Shown here: positions 20,381 through 30,559 of the stretch, piece by piece
Layout of the letters: every line of letters starts with the position of its first letter
Numbering within the stretch: position 1 is the stretch's first letter
Assembly: GCF_021010575.1 (NCBI RefSeq)
Contig: NZ_JAJNAG010000013.1
Coordinates: 16,123 to 80,122, forward strand
Length of the DNA stretch: 64,000 bases
Origin: Limnobaculum eriocheiris
Lineage (GTDB): Bacteria > Pseudomonadota > Gammaproteobacteria > Enterobacterales > Enterobacteriaceae
Reading direction: 5' to 3'
The notes under the pieces: generated by a model
Seen by the model: only the letters and a program-made list of their open reading frames with translations
Database searches by the model: none
Told to the model about the DNA's origin: nothing
Translations under genes and position numbers: made by a program

Positions 20381-20395
20381 GATTAAATCTGGCGA

Positions 20396-20998
20396 TTACC
20401 GCAAAAACACCGGCTGTTTAGCTTCATAAGCGCTAATGGCATCATCATGCTGCAACGTCAGACCAATACTATCCAACCCGTTAATCATGCAGTGTTTACG
20501 GAATGTGTCGATATTGAAGGCATAACCTTTATCACCGGCAATCACCTGCTGGTTTTCCAGGTCGACGGTAAATTCAACGCCTTCCTGGCTGGCAACCAGT
20601 TTAAACAGCTCATCAACTTCTGCTTCAGTTAAAATAACCGGTAATAGCTGATTATTGAATGAGTTACCGTAGAAGATATCGGCAAAGCTTGGGGCAATAA
20701 CCACTTTAAAACCGTAATCTGTCAACGCCCAGGGGGCGTGCTCCCGCGAGGAACCACAGCCGAAGTTTTCGCGGGCCAGCAGAATGGAAGCCCCTTTATA
20801 GCGCGGCTTATTTAAAACAAAGTCAGGGTTTGGCTTCTGCCCGGCATCGTCCAGAAAGCGCCAGTCGTTAAACAGGTGCTGACCAAAACCGGTACGGGTG
20901 ACTTTTTGCAGAAACTGCTTGGGAATAATGGCATCGGTATCGACGTTTGCTGCATCTAACGGGACTACTATGCCGGTATGTTGAGTAAATTTAGTCAT
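20396..20998 (-). CDS. leuD: 3-isopropylmalate dehydratase small subunit
   Basis: 200-residue small (swivel-domain) subunit of isopropylmalate isomerase, which with LeuC converts 2-isopropylmalate to 3-isopropylmalate. Family landmarks are [18 protein letters not shown] near the start, [15 protein letters not shown] (substrate recognition) and [11 protein letters not shown]. It is the last gene of leuABCD, 12 bp after leuC. Length matches E. coli (201). Confidence 0.97.
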   Translation of the reverse strand: MTKFTQHTGIVVPLDAANVDTDAIIPKQFLQKVTRTGFGQHLFNDWRFLDDAGQKPNPDFVLNKPRYKGASILLARENFGCGSSREHAPWALTDYGFKVVIAPSFADIFYGNSFNNQLLPVILTEAEVDELFKLVASQEGVEFTVDLENQQVIAGDKGYAFNIDTFRKHCMINGLDSIGLTLQHDDAISAYEAKQPVFLR

Positions 20999-21010
20999 GT
21001 TGTAGTCTCC

Positions 21011-22411
21011 TTAGCTCAGTTTGCGAATATCGGCAAAGTGACCGGCAATTGCTGCCGCTGCGGCCATTGCCGGACTCACCAGATGAGTGCGCCCACCGCG
21101 GCCCTGACGGCCTTCAAAATTACGGTTACTGGTTGATGCACAGCGTTCTCCCGGCTCTAAGCGGTCATTATTCATGGCTAAACACATAGAGCAGCCAGGT
21201 AAACGCCATTCAAAGCCTGCATCGATAAAGATCTTATCCAGACCTTCCGCTTCAGCCTGGGCTTTAACCGGACCGGAGCCAGGGACCACCATCGCTACCA
21301 CACCAGAGGCAACTTTGTGGCCTTTGGCTATAGCCGCCGCCGCACGCAGATCTTCAATCCGTGAGTTAGTACATGAACCGATAAACACTTTATCAATCGC
21401 GACATCGGTCAGTTTAGTGCCGGCTTTCAAATCCATATAAGCCAGTGCTTTTTCTGCTGATGTCCGTTCCACCGGATCGCTGAAAGAGGCCGGATCGGGA
21501 ATACTTTGGTCAATTGCCATAACCTGACCGGGGTTTGTTCCCCAGGTGACCTGTGGTGCGATATCGGCAGCATTCAGGGTGATGACTGCATCAAATTTAG
21601 CGCCATCATCAGATTTTAATGTGCGCCAGTAGGTGACGGCGGCATCCCATTGCTCCGCTTTAGGGGCGAACTGACGGCCTTTTACATAGTCAAAGGTGGT
21701 GTTATCCGGCGCAACCAGACCGGCTTTAGCGCCCATCTCAATCGCCATATTACACAGCGTCATACGGCCTTCCATGGACAGCGCTTCAATGGCTTTGCCA
21801 CAAAATTCCACAACATAACCGGTACCACCCGCGTGGCCAATTTTACCGATAATGGCTAATACAATATCTTTAGCCGTGATGCCTTCAGCAGTATTGCCCT
21901 GAACTTCAATTTTCATGGTTTTAGCCCGCGCCTGCTTCAGGGTTTGGGTTGCTAAAACGTGCTCCACTTCAGAAGTACCAATACCAAAAGCCAGTGAACC
22001 AAAAGCACCATGAGTTGCGGTGTGGGAATCGCCACACACAATGGTCATGCCTGGCAGCGTCATACCTTGTTCCGGGCCGATAACGTGAACAATGCCCTGA
22101 TAAGGGTGATTTAAGTCATATAAAGAGACATTAAACTCTTTACAGTTTTTAATCAGCTCCTGCATCTGAATGCGGGCCATCTCGCCACAGGCGTTAATGT
22201 CTTTGGTTTGAGTAGAGACATTATGGTCCATGGTGGCAAAGGTTTTTCCCGGCTGGCGTACCGGACGCTTCATTGCCCGTAAACCATCGAAAGCCTGTGG
22301 TGAGGTGACTTCATGCACCAAATGACGATCGATATACAATAATGGAGTTTCGTTCGGCGCTTCGTACACAACGTGGGCGTCGTACAATTTTTGATACAGT
22401 GTCTTAGCCAT
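21011..22411 (-). CDS. leuC: 3-isopropylmalate dehydratase large subunit
   Basis: 466-residue aconitase-superfamily subunit carrying the [4Fe-4S] cluster. Ligand cysteines lie in GSCTNSR (about residue 347) and in GCSMCLAMN (about 407 and 410). [13 protein letters not shown] and [17 protein letters not shown] are further family signatures. The gene starts one base after the leuB stop, so translational coupling is likely. Length equals E. coli LeuC. Confidence 0.98.
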   Translation of the reverse strand: MAKTLYQKLYDAHVVYEAPNETPLLYIDRHLVHEVTSPQAFDGLRAMKRPVRQPGKTFATMDHNVSTQTKDINACGEMARIQMQELIKNCKEFNVSLYDLNHPYQGIVHVIGPEQGMTLPGMTIVCGDSHTATHGAFGSLAFGIGTSEVEHVLATQTLKQARAKTMKIEVQGNTAEGITAKDIVLAIIGKIGHAGGTGYVVEFCGKAIEALSMEGRMTLCNMAIEMGAKAGLVAPDNTTFDYVKGRQFAPKAEQWDAAVTYWRTLKSDDGAKFDAVITLNAADIAPQVTWGTNPGQVMAIDQSIPDPASFSDPVERTSAEKALAYMDLKAGTKLTDVAIDKVFIGSCTNSRIEDLRAAAAIAKGHKVASGVVAMVVPGSGPVKAQAEAEGLDKIFIDAGFEWRLPGCSMCLAMNNDRLEPGERCASTSNRNFEGRQGRGGRTHLVSPAMAAAAAIAGHFADIRKLS

Positions 22412-22412
22412 T

Positions 22413-23564
<1,152 letters not shown>

Positions 23565-23586
23565 TTAAAAAAATAAAACGTAATTA

Positions 23587-25140
23587 TTACCCGGCAGTTT
23601 GTGTCAGTCGCTGTTTTTGCGCTTCCACCTGCTGGGCGCGCCAGATGTGGTTCAGTACGTGAACCAGCGCCTGTGCCGAAGATTCAACAATATCTGTTGC
23701 CAGCCCAACGCCGTGGAAACGGCGGCCTTCATACTCAGCAACAATATCTACCTGACCCAAAGCATCTTTTCCCTGACCTTTCGCAGTTAATTGATACTTC
23801 ACGATTGAAATAGGATAGTCAGCAATACGGTTAATCGCCTGATAGACCGCATCTACCGGGCCGTTACCCGTTGCCGCTTCGGACTTGATTGCACTACCGC
23901 AGGCCAGACGCACAGAGGCGGTTGCCATCAGGTTAGTACCAGACTGCACGCTGAAGTAATCCAGCGCGAAGTGATCCTGTTCTTCCTGTTGTTTATGGAT
24001 AAATACCAGCGCTTCCAAATCGTAATCAAATACCTGACCTTTTTTATCCGCCAGCTTCAGGAAGGCGGCATACAGATCGTCCAGAGAGTAATCATTTTCG
24101 CTGTAGCCCATGGCTTCCATACGGTGTTTCACTGCGGCACGACCAGAGCGGGAGGTCAGGTTTAATTGTACCTGACTGAAGCCAATGGATTCCGGGGTCA
24201 TGATTTCATAGGTTTCGCGGTTTTTCAGTACGCCATCCTGATGAATACCGGAGGAGTGGGCATAGGCATTAGAACCCACCACAGCTTTATTAGCCGGAAC
24301 TGGCATATTGCACAATTGGCTAACCAACTGACTGGTGCGGTAGATTTCCTGATGGTTGATATTGGTGTGTACACCCATAATGTCCTGACGAACTTTAATC
24401 GCCATAATCACTTCTTCCAGCGCACAGTTACCGGCACGTTCACCAATACCGTTAATGGTACCCTCTACCTGACGGGCACCAGCCTGAACTGCAGTAATGG
24501 AGTTAGCTACCGACATACCCAAATCGTCGTGGCAGTGAACGGACAGGATCGCTTTATCAATATTAGGTACACGCTGATACAGGGTTTCAATGATATTGCC
24601 AAACTGACGCGGTACGGTATAACCCACGGTATCCGGAATATTAATGGTGGTAGCACCGGCATTGATTGCGGCTTCTACCACACGGCACAGATTATCAATT
24701 GGAGTACGGCCAGCGTCTTCACAAGAGAATTCAACATCGTCAGTATAGTTGCGGGCTCTTTTGACGGAACGTACTGCCATTTCCATCACATCTTCAAAAG
24801 AACGCTTCAGTTTGGATTCGATATGCAGGGTGGAGGTGGCTAAAAAAACGTGAATACGAAAGGCTTCGGCTACGCGCAATGCTTCTGCTGCAACGTCGAT
24901 ATCTTTATCGACGCAGCGCGCCAATGCACACACTCGACTATTTTTGATCTGCCGGGCGATGCTTTGCACCGATTCAAAATCACCCGGAGAAGAGACCGGG
25001 AAGCCAACTTCCATTACATCTACGCCCATGCGCTCTAACGCCATAGCAATCTGCATTTTTTCTTTTACACTCAGGCTTGCCTGTAAAGCCTGTTCGCCGT
25101 CTCGCAGGGTGGTATCAAAGATAATTACTTGCTGGCTCAT
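23587..25140 (-). CDS. leuA: 2-isopropylmalate synthase
   Basis: 517-residue LeuA, the committed enzyme of leucine synthesis, condensing acetyl-CoA with 2-ketoisovalerate. The TIM barrel opens with [18 protein letters not shown], whose R and D bind substrate and metal. The metal-binding HCHDDLGM and the [13 protein letters not shown] stretch follow. A C-terminal regulatory domain (about 390-517) mediates leucine feedback. It is the first structural gene after the leuL attenuator. Length is close to E. coli (523). Confidence 0.98.
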   Translation of the reverse strand: MSQQVIIFDTTLRDGEQALQASLSVKEKMQIAMALERMGVDVMEVGFPVSSPGDFESVQSIARQIKNSRVCALARCVDKDIDVAAEALRVAEAFRIHVFLATSTLHIESKLKRSFEDVMEMAVRSVKRARNYTDDVEFSCEDAGRTPIDNLCRVVEAAINAGATTINIPDTVGYTVPRQFGNIIETLYQRVPNIDKAILSVHCHDDLGMSVANSITAVQAGARQVEGTINGIGERAGNCALEEVIMAIKVRQDIMGVHTNINHQEIYRTSQLVSQLCNMPVPANKAVVGSNAYAHSSGIHQDGVLKNRETYEIMTPESIGFSQVQLNLTSRSGRAAVKHRMEAMGYSENDYSLDDLYAAFLKLADKKGQVFDYDLEALVFIHKQQEEQDHFALDYFSVQSGTNLMATASVRLACGSAIKSEAATGNGPVDAVYQAINRIADYPISIVKYQLTAKGQGKDALGQVDIVAEYEGRRFHGVGLATDIVESSAQALVHVLNHIWRAQQVEAQKQRLTQTAG

Positions 25141-25195
25141 ATTCTGTACCTTCTGTTTTGAAATCGTTTAATCGGGTTAAAACTTCCTGCGAGGC

Positions 25196-25226
25196 AAAAA
25201 AAAACCCGCGCAGGTAGCGCGGGTTT
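25196..25226 (-). terminator. leu operon attenuator terminator
   Basis: On the minus strand, CCCGCGC and GCGCGGG (25205-25223) form a stem that can be extended by flanking A-T pairs, followed by nine Ts (25204-25196). It lies between the leuL stop and the leuA start. It is the classic transcription attenuator, read through when ribosomes stall on the leader peptide's leucine codons. Confidence 0.9.
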
Positions 25227-25247
25227 CTTGTGTTTTTCTGAATCTAA

Positions 25248-25325
25248 TCAGTTCGTCTTCCACAAGCCAGCCGCGCAACAAGATGCGAGGAGAAGGAGGC
25301 TGAGAAAACGAACAGAAGCAAACAT
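25248..25325 (-). CDS. leuL: leu operon leader peptide
   Basis: 25-codon leader peptide, MFASVRFLSLLLL followed by ASCCAAGLWKTN, ending TGA at 25248. Five of its leucines fall in a six-codon stretch (CTC AGC CTC CTT CTC CTC), the control region for leucine-dependent attenuation. The segment VRF.xLLLL matches the E. coli leader (VRFIGLLLL), while the rest differs. It lies between the leu promoter and the attenuator and is too short for routine gene calling. Confidence 0.88.
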   Translation of the reverse strand: MFASVRFLSLLLLASCCAAGLWKTN

Positions 25326-25366
25326 GCGATTCAGTACTCTTTTATAAAAATTCAGTAGTAATTAAA

Positions 25367-25395
25367 TTGATACTAGATTGCCGGGTTGTTGTCAA
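25367..25395 (-). promoter_or_regulatory. leu operon promoter
   Basis: On the minus strand a perfect -35 TTGACA (25395-25390) and a -10 TATCAA (25372-25367) are separated by exactly 17 bp. The predicted start is about 35 bases before the leuL ATG. Confidence 0.75.
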
Positions 25396-25423
25396 CGGTT
25401 GTTTTGTTTTTTGACTAAAAAAA

Positions 25424-25459
25424 ATGGTTTACTGGTGGTAAACAAAAAACGTAAACCAT
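25424..25459. promoter_or_regulatory. GTTTACC inverted-repeat cluster upstream of leu promoter
   Basis: ATGGTTTAC (25424-25432) and GTAAACCAT (25451-25459) are a perfect 9-bp inverted pair. Between them a second GTAAAC (25438-25443) also pairs with the first, giving three related half-sites. The cluster lies roughly 65-100 bp upstream of the expected leu transcription start and before the divergent cytochrome operon. A regulator-binding role is plausible but the regulator is unknown. Confidence 0.45.
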
Positions 25460-25565
25460 CAATAAGCAGATTTTTTATCTATTATTACCCCTTTCGTTTT
25501 ACAGCAACTACGCTTACTAAAGTTGTATTATTTACCGAACTTTCTTAGTGTTATTAGGAGGATGT

Positions 25566-25952
25566 ATGAGGAAATGGTTAGTGGCGGCAATAGGGCTGAC
25601 GGTACTGGCAACCAGCGCACTCGCTCAGGCGAATGGCGTTGACGAGCAGATGAAGCTGATTGCCAAAAATTATCGTACGGTATTAAACACCAATTCACCC
25701 GATGAGTTTAAACAAGGTTTAGCCGCGATGAAGCAGGCGGCGCAAAAAGCACAACAGGGCACGCCGGATAAACTGGCAGGACAGGAAAAAGATAGCGCCA
25801 GTATGAAAGATTTTCGTCATGGTCTGGATACTCTGATCGGGGAAATCGATGGTGCTACGGCATTAGCGGATTCCGGTAAATTTGATCAGGCCAAACAGGC
25901 AGCGGAACAGTTTAAACAAACCCGTGACCAGTATCATAAGAAGTATAAGTAA
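25566..25952 (+). CDS. cybC: Soluble periplasmic cytochrome b562
   Basis: 128-residue precursor of a four-helix-bundle cytochrome b562. The signal peptide (about residues 1-22) ends ALA-QA. Heme ligands correspond to Met29 (DEQMKLI) and His124 (DQYHKKYK), and the MKDFRHG.D.L.G.ID segment closely follows E. coli b562. I chose the ATG at 25566, six codons inside the longest frame, because it gives a proper signal peptide and has AGGAGG four bases upstream. The next gene, a membrane b561-type cytochrome, starts immediately after the stop, suggesting an electron-transfer pair. It is divergent from the leu operon, where many enterobacteria carry leuO. Confidence 0.92.
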   Translation: MRKWLVAAIGLTVLATSALAQANGVDEQMKLIAKNYRTVLNTNSPDEFKQGLAAMKQAAQKAQQGTPDKLAGQEKDSASMKDFRHGLDTLIGEIDGATALADSGKFDQAKQAAEQFKQTRDQYHKKYK

Positions 25953-26459
25953 ATGATTCAGCGTTGGGATGGGGTGGTCAGAATCACTCACTGGTGTGTT
26001 GCACTGGGGTTTCTGATTAATCGACTGCATATTACCGAGCCAGGTAAAACGCTGCATCAGATTGTAGGGTTAACCGTTGCGGCGTTGGTAATTGTTCGTC
26101 TGATATGGGGAATGACCGGTGCAAAGGGGCCGGCTCGTCTTTCCGCTATTATCCCAACTTGTTCAGCGATACGTCAGCATCTGGAGGAGGTGCGCCAGCG
26201 CTCGGCTCACCGTTCTCTGGGGCACAATCCTATTGGCGCTATGAGTATTTGGTTATTTTGGTTCTTATTACCGCTGGTGGCTTTAACCGGATGGGCTCAG
26301 GATACTGCCTTAATCGATCGCTGGCCGGTGGATGAATGGCACTACTGGTTGGTAAACTCAGTAACGGTATTAGTCGGTTTACACATTTTAGCGGTAGTTG
26401 CTCTTTCGCTCTGGCTTAAGCGTAATTTGATTGCGGCTATGTTGCCGGGCAGGCGCTAA
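25953..26459 (+). CDS. Cytochrome b561-type membrane protein
   Basis: 168-residue inner-membrane protein with about four hydrophobic segments. It fits the prokaryotic cytochrome b561 / Ni-Fe hydrogenase cytochrome b family. Candidate heme ligands are His13 (RITHW), His35 (LHQIVG) and His144 (GLHILAVV), with another histidine in GHNPIGA. The ATG directly abuts the cybC stop, so the two are almost certainly co-translated. A quinol-to-b562 electron path is a reasonable inference; the terminal acceptor is not evident. The last residues are basic (LPGRR), consistent with a cytoplasmic C-terminus. Confidence 0.82.
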   Translation: MIQRWDGVVRITHWCVALGFLINRLHITEPGKTLHQIVGLTVAALVIVRLIWGMTGAKGPARLSAIIPTCSAIRQHLEEVRQRSAHRSLGHNPIGAMSIWLFWFLLPLVALTGWAQDTALIDRWPVDEWHYWLVNSVTVLVGLHILAVVALSLWLKRNLIAAMLPGRR

Positions 26460-26525
26460 CACACCTTTATTACCTACCTGTTTATCTTCTAAATATTCCT
26501 TCCATAGCCTACTGTTTTTAAAGAG

Positions 26526-26640
26526 TTTTCAGCTTAAAGTTTGCAATCACTCACGCATATTTAGTTAATTTCCATTGACCAGCAGACGAGAAAATGTAGA
26601 CTTCTCAACATAAAAATAGCGAACAGCTGTAAGCTGAAAA
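26526..26640. repeat. 11-bp inverted repeat bracketing the acyl-CoA ligase promoter
   Basis: TTTTCAGCTTA at 26526-26536 and its exact reverse complement TAAGCTGAAAA at 26630-26640 are 93 bp apart. The downstream arm ends 12 bp before the ligase ATG and the upstream arm lies before the candidate promoter. If both arms were transcribed they would form a long-range stem next to the ribosome-binding site; as DNA they could be paired operator sites. Confidence 0.6.
26575..26602 (+). promoter_or_regulatory. Candidate promoter of acyl-CoA ligase gene
   Basis: TTGACC (26575-26580), a 16-bp spacer and TAGACT (26597-26602) resemble a sigma-70 promoter (5/6 and 4/6 matches). Transcription would start about 26609, some 45 bases before the ATG. 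Confidence 0.45.
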
Positions 26641-26652
26641 TGAGAGCCATTT

Positions 26653-28452
26653 ATGAACCAAACACTCAGGCAATTTCACCCGGTTGGTCGCGTGCAAGAT
26701 CGCATCCAACAAAACCCGACCAGAATTGCATTCAGAGAGTGGGATCAACATCAGGAAACGTCACTAAGCTGGCAGCAAATTGGTGAACGCATCTCCCAAA
26801 CCGCCAGGGCTTTGTTAAGCACGGGTGTACAGGTTCAGGATCGTATTGCTATCTTTGCTAATAACAGTATTAACTGGGCGATTACTGATTTATCGATTCT
26901 TCATTTACGCGCTATTGCGGTCCCTATTTATTCTACCAATACGTCGGTACAGTCTGCTTTTGTGATTAATGATGCACAGGTCAGAACGCTGTTTGTTGGC
27001 GCTCAGGCGCAAATGGATGCGGCATTAACTCTCTGTGAGCTTTGTCCTCAGTTGGAAAGAATCATTGCGTTTGATAAAAGTATCGATCTGCGTGGTTGTG
27101 ATCTCGCCATTCACCTAGATGATTTCTGTCAACGGGCTGATGATAGCCATATGGCTGAGTTTCAGGAGCGTATTCATTCTCGTGATATCGACGATCTGTT
27201 TACTCTGATCTACACCTCCGGCACCACCGGCGAACCTAAAGGGGTGATGTTGGATTACCGCAATCTGGCCACGCAATTTTGTCTGCACGACGAGCGTCTG
27301 ACCGTTAGTGCTGATGATGTGTCCCTTAGTTTTCTGCCGTTATCCCATGTTTTTGAACGTGCCTGGAGTCTGTATGTGATGCATGCCGGTGCGCAAAACG
27401 TCTATTTACGAGATACCGCGGCAGTACGGGAAGCTATGTCGGATGTAAAACCTACGGTGATGTGTGCGGTGCCGCGGTTTTATGAAAAAGTTTTCTCAGC
27501 GATTCATGACAAAGTCGCTCTGGCGTCATGGCATCGTCGCGCCTTATTCCATAGTGCGTTGTGGTGCGGTAAACGTAAATTCTGGGCAGCCCATCAGGGC
27601 AAAAAACTGAATCCACTGATGGCTGTGGTTCATCGTCTGGCGGATAAGCTGGTGCTGAAAAAGCTACGCGGCATATTGGGTGGAAATATTCGCTTTTTAC
27701 CCGCGGCGGGCGCCAAACTGGATGACAATATCATCCTGTTCTTCCACGCGGTGGGGCTGCATATTACTTATGGTTACGGTATGACTGAAACCTGTGCCAC
27801 CGTATCCTGCTGGGAAGAGACCGGTTTCCGTTTTGGGTCTATTGGTCGTCCGCTACCGGGTGTTGATGTGCGTATCGGCGACGAGAACGAAATTCAGGTG
27901 CGCGGTCCAATTGTGATGCGCGGTTATTACAATCGTCCGGAAGAGAGCGCTGCGGCTTTTACTGCGGATGGTTGGTTAAAAACCGGCGATGCAGGCTGGT
28001 TGGATGAGTCCGGCAATCTGTTTATTACCGAACGTATTAAAGACTTAATGAAGACATCATGTGGTAAATATATTGCACCACAGGTGATTGAAGGCGCATT
28101 AGGGCAGGACCGTTTTATCGATCAAATCGCAGTAGTGGCCGATGCCCGTAAATTTGTTTCTGCACTGATTGTCCCTTGCTTTGTCAGTCTGGAAGAGTAT
28201 GCCCGTTCTATGAATCTGATTTATAAAGACAGGATAGAGCTATTGCGCCATAGTCATATTGTGGAACTGTTTGAACAGCGTCTGAATGAGCTACAAAAGG
28301 AGCTGGCGCGTTTTGAGCAGGTTAAACGCTTTACGCTGCTGCCTGATGCTTTCAGTATGGAGTTAGGTGAACTGACTCCGACGCTTAAACTGCGGCGTAA
28401 GGTGATACTTAATCGTTATCAGAATGAGATTGAGTTGATGTATAGGGAATAA
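26653..28452 (+). CDS. AMP-forming long-chain acyl-CoA ligase-like protein
   Basis: 599-residue member of the adenylate-forming (ANL) family, most like long-chain fatty acid-CoA ligases of the FadD15/Faa type. The P-loop YTSGTTGEPKG is near residues 187-197, the A5 motif YGYGMTETCA near 372-381, and the A7/A8 region GDAGWLDESGNLFITERIKDL near 445. The conserved lysine expected at the C-terminal domain is probably in the LKLRRK stretch. Such proteins activate a carboxylate with ATP and load it on CoA; the chain length is not predictable here. It is flanked by its own promoter and a strong terminator. E. coli K-12 has no equivalent at this site. Confidence 0.85.
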   Translation: MNQTLRQFHPVGRVQDRIQQNPTRIAFREWDQHQETSLSWQQIGERISQTARALLSTGVQVQDRIAIFANNSINWAITDLSILHLRAIAVPIYSTNTSVQSAFVINDAQVRTLFVGAQAQMDAALTLCELCPQLERIIAFDKSIDLRGCDLAIHLDDFCQRADDSHMAEFQERIHSRDIDDLFTLIYTSGTTGEPKGVMLDYRNLATQFCLHDERLTVSADDVSLSFLPLSHVFERAWSLYVMHAGAQNVYLRDTAAVREAMSDVKPTVMCAVPRFYEKVFSAIHDKVALASWHRRALFHSALWCGKRKFWAAHQGKKLNPLMAVVHRLADKLVLKKLRGILGGNIRFLPAAGAKLDDNIILFFHAVGLHITYGYGMTETCATVSCWEETGFRFGSIGRPLPGVDVRIGDENEIQVRGPIVMRGYYNRPEESAAAFTADGWLKTGDAGWLDESGNLFITERIKDLMKTSCGKYIAPQVIEGALGQDRFIDQIAVVADARKFVSALIVPCFVSLEEYARSMNLIYKDRIELLRHSHIVELFEQRLNELQKELARFEQVKRFTLLPDAFSMELGELTPTLKLRRKVILNRYQNEIELMYRE

Positions 28453-28838
28453 GCAGTGGAGTGGAGTTTGTATATTTACAAAGGCGCACATATGAAGTGC
28501 GCCTTTGTTTTTTTCTGGCTTTAACCTGATGTGTGGGTTTTTAATCGGAACACCCCGGTGGAGAATGACCGATTATTCTGCTGGTTATTGGCTTAATGGC
28601 TTGAAAAACTTTCTTTTTTGGTACTGAAAGAATGCTTTTGCCAGTATGAACAGACAGCGTTATGGTAATAAGCCAACCCTTGACTATCTTTTATGTGATG
28701 CCTTTTGGCTGAGTGGTGAGCCGGGGCTGTAAAATATAAGCAGACCAGACAAGATTGATATCATGGGTAAAACCCTGTATTCCGCCTTATGGCTTACTAT
28801 CGCCAGAGTGCACAACAACAATAACCTGGAGGAAACCC
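28453..28838. other. Intergenic region between acyl-CoA ligase gene and ilvI
   Basis: 386 bp. The first 60 hold the ligase terminator. The rest is A+T-rich sequence presumably carrying the ilvIH promoter and activator sites (Lrp in E. coli), but I cannot point to a convincing -10/-35 pair. An 8-bp inverted pair TTGGCTTA/TAAGCCAA (28588-28595 and 28669-28676) could arise by chance. The open frame continuing upstream of ilvI's start is judged non-coding. Confidence 0.5.
28479..28514 (+). terminator. Intrinsic terminator of acyl-CoA ligase gene
   Basis: A perfect 11-bp stem CAAAGGCGCAC/GTGCGCCTTTG (28479-28489 and 28497-28507) with a 7-base loop is followed by seven Ts. Confidence 0.92.
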
Positions 28839-30557
28839 ATGGAAACGTTATCCGGAGCTGAGATCGTTGTCCGATCGTTGATCGATCAGGGGGTGAAGCA
28901 TTTATTTGGTTATCCGGGTGGAGCCGTGCTGGATATCTATGATGCACTGCACACAATAGGTGGCATTGACCATGTGTTAGTTCGCCATGAGCAGGCTGCC
29001 GTATATATGGCTGATGGCTTTGCGCGGGCAACCGGCGAAGTCGGAGTGGTGTTGGTGACTTCAGGGCCGGGGGCAACCAATGCGATAACCGGTATCGCTA
29101 CCGCCTATATGGATTCAATTCCGCTGGTAGTGCTGTCCGGTCAGGTGGCAACCACATTGATAGGCAATGATGCCTTTCAGGAATGCGATATGGTGGGGAT
29201 TTCCCGCCCGGTGGTAAAACATAGCTTTTTAGTTAAGCATGTTGAAGACATTCCTATGGTGCTGAAAAAAGCGTTCTACGTTGCCAGCACGGGTCGTCCT
29301 GGTCCGGTCGTGGTTGATTTACCCAAGGATATTCTCAATCCGGCAATTAAGATTCCGTATTCCTACCCGGATCAAATCTCTATGCGTTCTTATAACCCTA
29401 CGGTGCAGGGGCATCGGGGGCAAATTAAGCGCGCTTTACAAATGCTGTTGGAGGCAAAAAATCCGGTGGTATATGTTGGCGGCGGTGCCATCACTTCCGG
29501 CTGTGATGCTGAGTTAAAGACGCTGGTAGAAACGCTGAATCTACCGGTAGCCAGCTCATTGATGGGGCTGGGTGCCTTTCCTTCAACGGATAAGCATTTT
29601 GTTGGTATGCTGGGTATGCATGGCACCTATGAAGCCAATATGACCATGCATCACTCCGATCTGATCTTCGCAGTTGGTGTACGGTTTGATGACCGTACCA
29701 CCAACAATCTGGCGAAGTACTGCCCGGAGGCGACGGTATTACATATTGATATCGACCCTACTTCCATTTCTAAAACGGTAAATGCCGATGTGCCTATTGT
29801 TGGGGATGCCAGACAGGTATTGGCACAGATGTTGGATATACTGAAACAGCGGGATCCGGCCCAAAGCTTTGAGAATCTGGATAGCTGGTGGCAGTGCATT
29901 GATGAGTGGCGTTGTAAAAAGTCGCTGGCTTACGATCACAGCGGTGACCGTATTAAACCACAGGCGGTCATTGAAGCCCTGTACCGTTTAACTCAGGGCA
30001 ATGCTTATGTTGCTTCTGACGTAGGTCAACATCAGATGTTTGCCGCGTTGTATTATCCGTTTGATAAACCGCGTCGCTGGATTAACTCCGGTGGCCTCGG
30101 CACTATGGGCTTTGGTCTACCCGCTGCACTGGGGGTTAAACTGGCGTTACCAAGAGAAACGGTAGTTTGCGTAACCGGGGATGGCAGTATTCAAATGAAT
30201 ATTCAGGAGCTATCTACCGCGTTGCAATATGATTTGCCCGTCGTGGTACTCAACCTGAATAACAAGTTCCTTGGTATGGTAAAACAGTGGCAGGACCTGA
30301 TTTATGCCGGTCGTCACTCCCACTCCTATATGGATTCGCTGCCTGACTTTGTCAAACTGGCGGAAGCCTATGGTCATGTGGGGATCTCCATCAGTAAACC
30401 GGAAGAGCTGGAAACTAAACTGGCGGAAGCGCTGGCAATTAAGAATCGTCTGGTGTTTGTTGATGTGGCCATTGATGAAAGAGAACACGTCTATCCGATG
30501 CAAATTCGCGGCGGTGCAATGGACGAAATGTGGCTAAGCAGAACGGAGAGGAGCTGA
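28839..30557 (+). CDS. ilvI: Acetolactate synthase III large (catalytic) subunit
   Basis: 572-residue thiamine-diphosphate enzyme forming acetolactate or acetohydroxybutyrate for valine, leucine and isoleucine. I chose the ATG at 28839 ([18 protein letters not shown]), matching E. coli IlvI (574), with CTGGAGG seven bases upstream; the frame extends 28 codons further without family support. Visible features are the catalytic glutamate in [12 protein letters not shown], the FAD-binding middle domain, and the ThDP/Mg2+ motif [15 protein letters not shown]…NLNN. ilvH begins 2 bp after the stop. Confidence 0.98.
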   Translation: METLSGAEIVVRSLIDQGVKHLFGYPGGAVLDIYDALHTIGGIDHVLVRHEQAAVYMADGFARATGEVGVVLVTSGPGATNAITGIATAYMDSIPLVVLSGQVATTLIGNDAFQECDMVGISRPVVKHSFLVKHVEDIPMVLKKAFYVASTGRPGPVVVDLPKDILNPAIKIPYSYPDQISMRSYNPTVQGHRGQIKRALQMLLEAKNPVVYVGGGAITSGCDAELKTLVETLNLPVASSLMGLGAFPSTDKHFVGMLGMHGTYEANMTMHHSDLIFAVGVRFDDRTTNNLAKYCPEATVLHIDIDPTSISKTVNADVPIVGDARQVLAQMLDILKQRDPAQSFENLDSWWQCIDEWRCKKSLAYDHSGDRIKPQAVIEALYRLTQGNAYVASDVGQHQMFAALYYPFDKPRRWINSGGLGTMGFGLPAALGVKLALPRETVVCVTGDGSIQMNIQELSTALQYDLPVVVLNLNNKFLGMVKQWQDLIYAGRHSHSYMDSLPDFVKLAEAYGHVGISISKPEELETKLAEALAIKNRLVFVDVAIDEREHVYPMQIRGGAMDEMWLSRTERS

Positions 30558-30559
30558 TT

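Larger units (their letters stand above)
19967..20395. other. Gene-free, hairpin-rich region between DUF554 gene and leuD
   Basis: 429 bp without a credible coding frame. By eye it holds five stem-loops: GATAGC-ATA-GCTATC near 20016-20030, TTGTTGTTA/TAACAACAA (20070-20078 and 20095-20103), GGATTCTG-AGA-CAGAATCC (20225-20243), CACCCC-TAT-GGGGTG (20331-20345) and CCGCCTTC-TATC-GAAGGCGG (20355-20374). The third and last are followed by T-rich tracts on the plus strand, although both flanking genes are on the minus strand. A plus-strand small RNA is possible. Confidence 0.5.

Noticed and set aside
20187-20429. 80-residue open frame (plus) in the DUF554-leuD gap
   Set aside because: It overlaps the leuD end, contains two hairpins, has no ribosome-binding site and no recognisable family.
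24166-24843. 225-residue open frame opposite leuA
   Set aside because: It is wholly antisense to a highly conserved gene, with composition expected of a reverse-frame shadow.
28588-28676. 8-bp inverted repeat upstream of ilvI
   Set aside because: A pair this short is expected by chance in a gap of nearly 400 bp.
28755-28838. N-terminal extension of ilvI
   Set aside because: The extra 28 codons have no family support and lie upstream of a strong GGAGG and ATG.
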